Assembly: GCF_021030645.1 (NCBI RefSeq)
Contig: NZ_JACGCJ010000011.1
Span: forward strand, 1-64,000
Direction of reading: 5' to 3'
From: Agrilactobacillus fermenti
Lineage (GTDB): Bacteria > Bacillota > Bacilli > Lactobacillales > Lactobacillaceae
DNA: 64,000 nt
Numbering within the stretch: the stretch's first letter is position 1; each line of letters opens with the position of its first letter. Positions 57,537 to 64,000 of the stretch are shown one piece after another. The notes beneath the pieces were generated by a model, which had not been told where the DNA came from, did not search any database, and saw only the letters and a list, made by a program, of their open reading frames with translations. The position numbers were made by a program, and so were the translations under genes.

Positions 57537-58202
57537 ATGAAAATTAAATTAAATCAGGTACAGATTAATTATGAAGTTAGTGGTCAGGGGCAGCCACTGA
57601 TTTTATTACATGGCAATGGAGAAAATTTACATTTATTTGATACGATCACGCCAGCGTTAGCCGTAAATTTTCAGGTTTATCGATTAGATACGCGGGGCCA
57701 TGGGCAAAGCGACCCTGTGTCTGTATTTCATTATCAAGATATGGCGGCCGATGTCGTCGCTTTTATTCAAAAAATGCAGCTGGATCGACCGATTTTATAT
57801 GGCTTTAGCGATGGGGGCATCGTTGGTTTACTGATTGCCAGCCAATTTCCTGATTTATTAAGCCGATTGATCGTGAGCGGCGCCAATACCCAGCCTTTTC
57901 AGCTTAGTCCCTTTTTTCGGGCGCTGTATTGGCTGAAAAATCAAGTTCGGCCAGATCCTAAATTAGATTTGATGTTTAATGAGCCCCATATTACTGAAAA
58001 TGAGCTAAAAAAAATAACTGTCCCTACCTTAGTTTTGGCGGGACAGCATGATTTGATTCCGCAACGTGAAACTGAAAAAGTTGCCCAGGCTATTATACAC
58101 AGTCAATTAAAAATCATACCTCAGGCAAACCACAGTAATTATGTGGCCCGTGGCTTGACGTTAATTCCATTGATCAATGATTTTAGTTACCCAAAGCAAT
58201 GA
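57537..58202 (+). CDS. Alpha/beta hydrolase
   Basis: A cytosolic hydrolase of 221 residues with the nucleophile elbow GFSDGG (about 86-91), aspartate in GQHDLIP (about 168) and histidine in NHSNY (about 198). The HGNGEN oxyanion segment is near 26. The start overlaps the end of yueI by spacing of 2 nt. Its 3' end overlaps that of pepF by 20 bp on the opposite strand. The substrate is unknown. Confidence 0.8.
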   Translation: MKIKLNQVQINYEVSGQGQPLILLHGNGENLHLFDTITPALAVNFQVYRLDTRGHGQSDPVSVFHYQDMAADVVAFIQKMQLDRPILYGFSDGGIVGLLIASQFPDLLSRLIVSGANTQPFQLSPFFRALYWLKNQVRPDPKLDLMFNEPHITENELKKITVPTLVLAGQHDLIPQRETEKVAQAIIHSQLKIIPQANHSNYVARGLTLIPLINDFSYPKQ

Positions 58203-59997
58203 TTTTATCCACAGTATTGGCAAGAAATTGAATGGTATGTTTGAGCGGTTCAGCTGTAGTAATATCTACGCCAGCAACTGACGCAGCGTCAACGGGATTT
58301 TTAGTATTGCCCAATTTTAAGAAGGCTAACCAGTCATTAATGGCTGGCTGACCTTCTTTTTGTATGCGCAAATAAGCTTGGGTCGCAACAGTCAATGAGG
58401 CTGAATAAGTATAGGAATATAAGCCCATGTAATAATGAACTTGACGCATCCAAGTTAACTCTGCACCAGGGTCAAGCGTCAGAGCATCGCCAAAGAACTG
58501 GTGGAAGATATCAATTGTAATTTGATTCAAGGTCTCAGCATCAAAAGTTTCACCGGCATCAATCAAGCGGTAAACTTCTCGTTGATAGGCGGCTTCTAAT
58601 AAATGGGTGACGAAATTATGGAAATAAGTATTACTGATCATCTTAGCCAGTGCAAAGCGCTGCATGCGGGTGTCCTGTTGGGCTTTTGCCTGTTGATTCA
58701 AGGCATGCGTAAGTAATAATTCATTGAAAGTAGATGGTGCTTCAATAATATAAGTGGACGGTTCAAAATCTAAATAGGCATTATTTTTTTGAGATAGCAA
58801 GCCTTGTCCAGCATGTCCCAGTTCATGAATCAGCGTATAGAGGTCAGATAATTTGTTGTGCCAAGATAATAAAATATAGGGTTGTTTACTATAAGGCTGG
58901 GCACAAAAACCGCCAGTCTCTTTACCGATATTTTGTGCAAAATCGACCCAGCGTTGGGGATAAGCTTGGCGAATCATTGTTTGATAGTCTGCACCTAGAG
59001 GTTGTAGAGCCTTCAAAATATAGTCCTGCGAGGCTTCGATAGTTACATCAGGCTCAAAATCTGGATCTAAATCAATTAGACGATCCGAAAATTTGAGTTG
59101 ATCTAAGCCACGAACTCGCTGAAGATGATGGAGGTATTTTTGAATGACCGGGCCAAATTCAGTCATGATCAAATCAATTTGGCGGTCAAAAAGCGCTCGA
59201 TCGACTTCTTGATCATATAATAAATAATCTACCACTGAATCAAAGCCGCGGAGAGTAGCAGCCTGTTTTTCTCGGGTCACTTGCGTCAAATAAGTTTGGG
59301 CAACGGTATTTTGATATTGGGCCAAAACATTTGAAAAAGCGGTGAAAGCTGCTCGGCGAATGGCGGGATCCGGGTGAAAGGCGTAGTAGTCTTCGTATAA
59401 GGTAAAAGATAGGGGGTAGGACTTGTCCTTGACAGTAAAGTCGGGGAACTGCATATCTGCTGAACGTGTTTGCGCATAGATGTTGCTAGGTCCATCAAAA
59501 ACGGGTTGCAATTTAGCTAGTACTGCTTCCACATCTGGTGCTAATTGGATTTTTTTTCGGCGTAAAAGCGTACGGAAGTACCCTGAAAATTCTGGTAACT
59601 GCTGAGCCAGTTCTGTCACAGCTGAGGCATCTAAGGTGGTCAAGTAGCTTTCAAATACGCTAAATTGGCTTTGCCATTGTGCTAAATTAGCAGCCGTTTT
59701 ATGCGCTAAGGCATTGTGCTTGGCATCTGTTAAATCTTCAGATTGTTGTAGTTCAGCATAATTAGCGATCACATCGATTTTGGCTAGCAGCGCGTTATAG
59801 TCTTTGAGTGCCTTAATGAGATTTTGCTCATTTTGCAAAGTTTTGGTAGTATTTAATGCAACAAATTGATTAACTTCCTGATTAACAGCCGTTTGTGCTT
59901 GTTCAAATGCTTTAATATCTGGGAAAATAGCTGTAAGGTCCCAAGTTAGATTAGGATCAACTTGGTTACGTGGTGGTAAATTGGTCTGTTCTGCCAT
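58183..59997 (-). CDS. pepF: Oligoendopeptidase F
   Basis: Cytosolic zinc peptidase of the M3B family that cuts peptides of about 7-17 residues. The 604-residue protein has HELGH (391-395), with the third zinc ligand expected in EAPSTFNE (about 419-425). The N-terminal all-helical lid region is present. ATG 59997 follows AAAGGAG. It overlaps the convergent hydrolase gene by 20 bp at its 3' end with no terminator between. Lactobacilli often carry several pepF paralogues. Confidence 0.93.
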   Translation of the reverse strand: MAEQTNLPPRNQVDPNLTWDLTAIFPDIKAFEQAQTAVNQEVNQFVALNTTKTLQNEQNLIKALKDYNALLAKIDVIANYAELQQSEDLTDAKHNALAHKTAANLAQWQSQFSVFESYLTTLDASAVTELAQQLPEFSGYFRTLLRRKKIQLAPDVEAVLAKLQPVFDGPSNIYAQTRSADMQFPDFTVKDKSYPLSFTLYEDYYAFHPDPAIRRAAFTAFSNVLAQYQNTVAQTYLTQVTREKQAATLRGFDSVVDYLLYDQEVDRALFDRQIDLIMTEFGPVIQKYLHHLQRVRGLDQLKFSDRLIDLDPDFEPDVTIEASQDYILKALQPLGADYQTMIRQAYPQRWVDFAQNIGKETGGFCAQPYSKQPYILLSWHNKLSDLYTLIHELGHAGQGLLSQKNNAYLDFEPSTYIIEAPSTFNELLLTHALNQQAKAQQDTRMQRFALAKMISNTYFHNFVTHLLEAAYQREVYRLIDAGETFDAETLNQITIDIFHQFFGDALTLDPGAELTWMRQVHYYMGLYSYTYSASLTVATQAYLRIQKEGQPAINDWLAFLKLGNTKNPVDAASVAGVDITTAEPLKHTIQFLANTVDKIIALGN

Positions 59998-60121
59998 GTG
60001 ATCGACTCCTTTGATTGAGTTGTGGGCGTTGCTTTACAATAAAGGGTGCAAAGCAAGTCTTAATACCCTATAATATACCTTAGTTGTATAATAATTGAAA
60101 TTAAATATGGAGGCAGAAATA

Positions 60122-61117
60122 TTGTCTGAAAAGCATGAATCACAGTTGAAGATTTTCGCCTTAAATGGCAATCCTGAGTTAGCACAAAAGATTGCTGATC
60201 AAGTAGGTGTGCCCTTAAGCGGCGCAACTGTGAAACACTTCAGTGACGGTGAAATCCAAATTAGTATTGACGAAAGTGTCCGCAATGATGATACTTTTGT
60301 AATCCAATCCGTTTCCGACCCTGTCAACGAGAACTTTATGGAATTAATGATTATGGTCGATGCCTTGCGTCGGGCCAGTGCGCGGACGATCAATGTTGTT
60401 TTACCGTATTTTGCATACTCACGCGCCGATCGTAAAACGCGCTCCAGAGAACCAATAACGGCAAAATTGGTTTCTAACTTGATTGAAATGAATGGGGCAA
60501 CGCGCGTATTGACTTTGGACCTCCATGCCGATCAAATTCAGGGCTTCTTTGATATTCCAGTGGATCATCTACAAGCTATTCCATTGTTAGCCCATTATTT
60601 CTTGGGCTTGAATTTAGGCACAGGCGATGATGTGGTCGTAGTGGCACCAGATCATAGTACAACCAAACGTGCCCGTGCTTTAGCTGAATATTTTGGAGCG
60701 CCAATTGCAATCGTAGACAAACGTGATGAAAGTGATGCTACTGAAACATTAGACATCATTGGAGATGTTGAAGGTAAAACTTGTATCGTCATTGACGATA
60801 TGATCGATACCGGGAATCGGGTCGTTTATTCAGCAAATTCTCTTTTAGAGGCTGGTGCAAAAGCAGTTTACGCCGGTGTAACGCATGCTGTTTTCTCTGC
60901 TGGCGCGACACAGCGCTTACAAGAGTCACCGCTCAAAGAAGTCGTTGTTACGGATTCCATTCGCTTACCAAAAGAAAAGCAATTTGATAAAGTCGTTCAA
61001 TTGTCTGTTGGCCCTTTGTTAGGGCAGGCTGTACAGATGACTTATGATCGTCATTCAGTGGATGAATTATTCCAAGAAACAGCTGCTGACAAGCTATATA
61101 TGAAAAATGAGTTATAA
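60122..61117 (+). CDS. prs: Ribose-phosphate pyrophosphokinase, divergent paralogue
   Basis: Makes PRPP from ribose 5-phosphate and ATP for nucleotide, His and Trp synthesis. The 331-residue product has FSDGE (50-54), the ATP site RADRKTRSREPITAKL and LDLHADQIQGFFDIP (143-157), and the ribose-phosphate loop VIDDMIDTGN (233-242). Two positions differ from the Bacillus enzyme: the flexible catalytic loop KRR reads KRD (210-212), so the catalytic R199 is Asp, and the PRPP loop DTAGT reads DTGNR. Lactobacilli commonly carry a second prs of this type beside the canonical one. The start is TTG 60122, 8 nt after GGAGG; the ATG at 60107 contains the ribosome site. It may have reduced or altered activity. 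Confidence 0.88.
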   Translation: MSEKHESQLKIFALNGNPELAQKIADQVGVPLSGATVKHFSDGEIQISIDESVRNDDTFVIQSVSDPVNENFMELMIMVDALRRASARTINVVLPYFAYSRADRKTRSREPITAKLVSNLIEMNGATRVLTLDLHADQIQGFFDIPVDHLQAIPLLAHYFLGLNLGTGDDVVVVAPDHSTTKRARALAEYFGAPIAIVDKRDESDATETLDIIGDVEGKTCIVIDDMIDTGNRVVYSANSLLEAGAKAVYAGVTHAVFSAGATQRLQESPLKEVVVTDSIRLPKEKQFDKVVQLSVGPLLGQAVQMTYDRHSVDELFQETAADKLYMKNEL

Positions 61118-61160
61118 GCGCTTAAAACGTGTGTTCAAAGTATCATCGTTCGTGAAATAA

Positions 61161-61206
61161 TAGGGGCCGTGGACAAAACATTAGTTTTGTCTACGGCCCC
61201 TATTTT
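61161..61206 (+). terminator. GACAAAAC-family terminator after prs
   Basis: TAGGGGCCGT with GGACAAAAC pairs with GTTTTGTC and ACGGCCCCTA, followed by ATTTTT. Solo hairpin without the MITE-like element. Confidence 0.8.
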
Positions 61207-61315
61207 TAGCCATTTGTTTCTAAATAATGAGAATAGCTGGTATATATTATTTGGCTGTATTTTGTCATGAAAAATGTGGCTACAAGTATTTTGGCGCTTT
61301 GAATGAGTATATCCA

Positions 61316-61585
61316 TTAAAAAGACAAAAAAGAGATGATCACGTTAAAGCCGAAAACAGCTAAAGTCAAAATCCAGGATAAGCGTCGATAGATTGAACGC
61401 GGTGCAGTTTCAGTAAAGGTATAAATCGCGGTTATGATAAATAAAATCAGCGTGATCGTTTGAAAGATAGAAAAGATGGAATTATCCAACAGTAAGGGCA
61501 AAAAATTAAATAAAATTGTTGCTAGGGCTAGGACAAAGGAGCCGAAAAAAGGCCCTCGACCAGTTTTTTCTAAATTCACAGTCAT
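61316..61585 (-). CDS. Small membrane protein, 89 residues
   Basis: Three predicted membrane segments (about 14-33, 37-58 and 70-88) with a short positively charged loop (APRSIYRRL). No family recognised. GAGTAATG-type start after a weak site. It is 16 nt behind the next gene on the same strand (61602-62159) and 3' of the P-type ATPase, so the three may form a leftward unit. Confidence 0.6.
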   Translation of the reverse strand: MTVNLEKTGRGPFFGSFVLALATILFNFLPLLLDNSIFSIFQTITLILFIITAIYTFTETAPRSIYRRLSWILTLAVFGFNVIISFLSF

Positions 61586-61601
61586 TACTCCAAATCAATT
61601 T

Positions 61602-62159
61602 TTAGAAGAAAGATAGGATGAAATTTCCTAATAGGTCACAAGAAATTGTGGCATGTTTACGATCAGTGAATGTCAAGGTAAAGTCAGATCCACGCTCGAG
61701 CAAGTGCTGACCATCGCTTTGAGAAAAGCGGCCTTCTGTAAAATGAAAGTTCGGTTGATCGGTGCTTTCTCTGGCAAGGACGCTCATAAGGACGATTTGG
61801 CGATCAATATCTAAGAACCCCTTTAAATCTAACTCAATGGCAGTGTTATTCATGAATCCTTGAACATTTTGGCGGCGATAGATAAATGACTGCCCGATTG
61901 CTTCGAGATAAGCATTCATGGCAATCGTCCCTAAGGCGACACGATTAAGCGTCAGCTTTTGTTCAGCTAAAGGTATGGTAGTCGTTGATGCTGCATCTTG
62001 AAGCAAATGATCACGAGCTTGTTCATAGCTCATGATCAGAGGCTCATTAAGCCGATCAAACTTGAATTCAACCAAACGTGCTTTGCCATTAGCGGTTACT
62101 GTGCCTGTATAAGAATCACCAGAGGTACGATCTTTCAATGAAAAATTCTGTTCACTCAT
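61602..62159 (-). CDS. Uncharacterised protein, 185 residues
   Basis: A soluble protein, probably mixed alpha/beta, with repeated Thr/Asp-rich strands (DRTSGDSYTGTVTANGKARL, FTEGRFSQSDGQ and TLTFTDRKHATISCD). No family recognised and no catalytic motif seen. GGGGAGG precedes ATG 62159, and the gene begins 40 nt after the P-type ATPase stop, so it is probably co-transcribed with it. Confidence 0.55.
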   Translation of the reverse strand: MSEQNFSLKDRTSGDSYTGTVTANGKARLVEFKFDRLNEPLIMSYEQARDHLLQDAASTTTIPLAEQKLTLNRVALGTIAMNAYLEAIGQSFIYRRQNVQGFMNNTAIELDLKGFLDIDRQIVLMSVLARESTDQPNFHFTEGRFSQSDGQHLLERGSDFTLTFTDRKHATISCDLLGNFILSFF

Positions 62160-62199
62160 GGACTTGACCTCCCCATATCTGATAAGTTGATTATACCCT

Positions 62200-63999
62200 C
62201 TAACGCCAGTTGATTCGAGAAAAGATCCTTTTACCTAGCACTTCACGCATTAAGATGAAGACGGGGACAGCACTTAAGCCTAAAGGCACGTAGTAAATGA
62301 ACATAGACCAAGAAAGCAGGCTTTGCAATTTAAAGATATGGTTAAAGCCTAAGAAAATACCAATAAATATCAATGCCAGAGTACAAATTAGAATTGTTTT
62401 ACCGCGATCCAGGGGCCAAGAAATTGCTGCTAAAGCCGAAAAACCAACAATGCCTGTCATGAGAACGGTCAACGTAGCTGTCATTGTGTAAGGCAGATTA
62501 AAAATATTGCCGAAGATGTGAATAATCACGGCATATAAAACCACACTTAAAGCTCCGGGCAAAGCGGTTTCCATGACATTACGCATAAAGCGTTTTTTGA
62601 CGCGCTGATAATTAGGCTCAAGAGCTAATAGGAATGAAGGAATGCCTACTGTTAGGGCGTTGATCGGTGTCAGCTGGCGAGGCTGGTAAGGATAATCGCT
62701 ATTAAAGAAAATAAAGAGCACACTTAAAATTACTGAATATATCGTTTTGATCAAATAAAGTGAAGCCACGCGCTCCACGTTATTGATGACGCGCCGACCT
62801 TCGTTCAAAACAAAGATCATCGCGTTGAAATCAGAATTTAGCAGGACAAAGTCAGCAATACTTTGGGTCGATTCGGAACCGGTGGCCATGGCGATGCTAC
62901 AGTCTGCTTGCCGTAAAGCCAAAATATCGTTGACGCCGTCGCCGGTCATGCCCACAGTATGACCCGCTCTTTGGTAGGCCGTAATTAAGTATTTCTTTTG
63001 TAATGGACTGACACGGCCAAAAACGGTATATTTTTGGACCAAGCGATCATAGTCGGCAGTTTCAGTCTGAGTGGACATATCAATGGCCTGTTCTGCATTA
63101 GGAATGCCGGCTTGACTGGCAACATTGCTAACGGTTAAAGGACTATCGCCAGAGATAACTTTGATTGTGACTTGTTGGGCGCGCAGATAAGCAAAGGTTT
63201 CTGCCGCATTGGGTCGTAATTCATCCGTAATCAAGACTAGGGCAATAGGGGTTAAGGCATCATTAAATTTTTTTTCCAACGGTACTTGACCAGCTGCTAC
63301 TAATAGCACACGATAGCCAGTTTTAGAAAAATCTGTGATTTTAGTAACCAACTCGGGTGCTAAAGTACGTTCGTGATAAATGAACTCTGGTGCACCGATC
63401 ACGACACTTTGTCCGTTCGTAAAGGTTGCCCCACTCCATTTGCGTTGCGATGAGAATGGAATTGTGGCCACTGTATCGGCTTTGATCGGGGATAAAAAAT
63501 TCTTTAGTGCATTCGCTGTTTGATTATCGTCGTTAAGGGCGTAGATGGTTTTTGCAATCGTGTTAGTTATTTCAGTTTGCGCTTGCGATGTTAAATTGAT
63601 AATTTTGTTGACATTGAGGTTCCCAGTTGTAATTGTACCTGTTTTATCTAAGCACAGCGTATCTACACGAGCCAAAGATTCAATGGCACTCAAGGATCGA
63701 ACCAAGACTTTACGCTTACTTAAATTCAAAGCACCGACAGCTAAAGCTACTGAAGTTAGTAGAACCAGACCTTCTGGGATCATACCAATCATTGCAGCTG
63801 CCGAACTAAGAATGGAACGATTTAAATCTCCACGGTGTAATTGAGCGGAGGTAAAGAGTAGAATACCCACCGGAATGATCACGAAAGTTAAAATTTTTAT
63901 GATACGATTGATGATGTTTAGCAGTTCACTGCTTTCACGTTTTTCCTGTTTAGCTTGATTTGATAATTTAGAAACAAAGCTCTGATCACCGACAGCTGT
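62200..63999 (-). CDS. Cation-translocating P-type ATPase, 5' end outside window
   Basis: The gene begins beyond position 64000; about 599 C-terminal codons are visible. The phosphorylation motif DKTGT (CLDKTGTITTG) follows the transmembrane M4 motif IPEGLVLLTSVAL, and MTGDGVNDILAL with the hinge aspartates comes later, then the C-terminal membrane helices. The visible start of the frame (TAVGDQSFVSKL) is the A-domain end, so the gene is not an intact short form starting at 63882. The IPEGL motif and order resemble the CtpE/CaxP-type calcium-linked P-type ATPases of Gram-positive bacteria, but the cation is not certain. Confidence 0.85.
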   Translation of the reverse strand, partial: TAVGDQSFVSKLSNQAKQEKRESSELLNIINRIIKILTFVIIPVGILLFTSAQLHRGDLNRSILSSAAAMIGMIPEGLVLLTSVALAVGALNLSKRKVLVRSLSAIESLARVDTLCLDKTGTITTGNLNVNKIINLTSQAQTEITNTIAKTIYALNDDNQTANALKNFLSPIKADTVATIPFSSQRKWSGATFTNGQSVVIGAPEFIYHERTLAPELVTKITDFSKTGYRVLLVAAGQVPLEKKFNDALTPIALVLITDELRPNAAETFAYLRAQQVTIKVISGDSPLTVSNVASQAGIPNAEQAIDMSTQTETADYDRLVQKYTVFGRVSPLQKKYLITAYQRAGHTVGMTGDGVNDILALRQADCSIAMATGSESTQSIADFVLLNSDFNAMIFVLNEGRRVINNVERVASLYLIKTIYSVILSVLFIFFNSDYPYQPRQLTPINALTVGIPSFLLALEPNYQRVKKRFMRNVMETALPGALSVVLYAVIIHIFGNIFNLPYTMTATLTVLMTGIVGFSALAAISWPLDRGKTILICTLALIFIGIFLGFNHIFKLQSLLSWSMFIYYVPLGLSAVPVFILMREVLGKRIFSRINWR

Positions 64000-64000
64000 G

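Noticed and set aside
63845-63882. GTG at 63882 as the start of the P-type ATPase
   Set aside because: The upstream frame to the window end encodes the end of the A domain (TAVGDQSFVSKL), so the gene continues past the edge.

Overview
The window looks like a low-to-mid GC Firmicutes chromosome from the family Lactobacillaceae. The closest fits I can suggest are Loigolactobacillus or Lactiplantibacillus relatives, but the genus is an inference. The support is a class 1A dihydroorotate dehydrogenase very like the Lactococcus type, an H2O2-forming pyruvate oxidase, a monofunctional BirA, FeoAB, AmtB with GlnR boxes, a Vga-type ABC-F protein, DUF1002 and Ser-rich secreted proteins, strong AGGAGG/AGGTGA ribosome binding sites and frequent TTG/GTG starts. 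A near-consensus parS site (15005-15020) suggests the origin-proximal part of the chromosome. No rRNA, tRNA, CRISPR array or prophage was seen.

Layout. 1-1100: tail of an IS1182-type transposase, a frameshifted MazE-like antitoxin relic and a terminator. 1149-12092: metabolism and redox: pyrD, two efflux/reductase genes, pyruvate oxidase, a secreted-protein/membrane-protein pair, cold shock protein, an amino acid permease, a ThrE-type exporter with no canonical start codon, and a quinone-type ring-cleaving dioxygenase. 12164-17224: operon with birA, comEB, a membrane protein and a Ser-rich anchored protein; then parS, a coiled-coil/3D-domain wall hydrolase and an orphan DNA methyltransferase. 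17466-23557: XRE regulator, OsmC and Ohr with an OhrR-like operator, amtB with two GlnR boxes, a DUF2975/XRE pair and a PmrA-like MFS pump. 23730-31319: two very small genes, then a two-gene DptH-like/DptF-like locus lacking dptG and the dnd modification genes. 31602-35573: MMPL transporter with its TetR regulator. 35741-42327: RNase H, a DUF1002 protein, an alpha/beta hydrolase, and feoA-feoB plus a Cys-rich partner under a Fur-like box.

42566-64000: nitroreductase; an operon with two glycerol kinase paralogues (one lacking key active-site residues), a small membrane protein and an ASCH protein; a Vga-like ABC-F gene behind an attenuator; EcsC, gdhA, signal peptidase, SDR, CPBP protease, a glycosyltransferase, YueI, pepF, a divergent prs paralogue, and a P-type ATPase cut by the window end.

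Two intergenic repeat families run through the window. One is a MITE-like element of about 120-155 bp (seven loci, one a tandem pair). The other is a set of terminator hairpins sharing a GACAAAAC...GTTTTGTC core, three of which sit directly beside the MITE-like element. Several regulatory sites can be read directly: GlnR boxes (amtB), an OhrR-type operator (ohr), a Fur-like box (feo), TetR-type palindromes (MMPL), and a CTTAC-N5-GTAAG palindrome shared by pyruvate oxidase and the dioxygenase.
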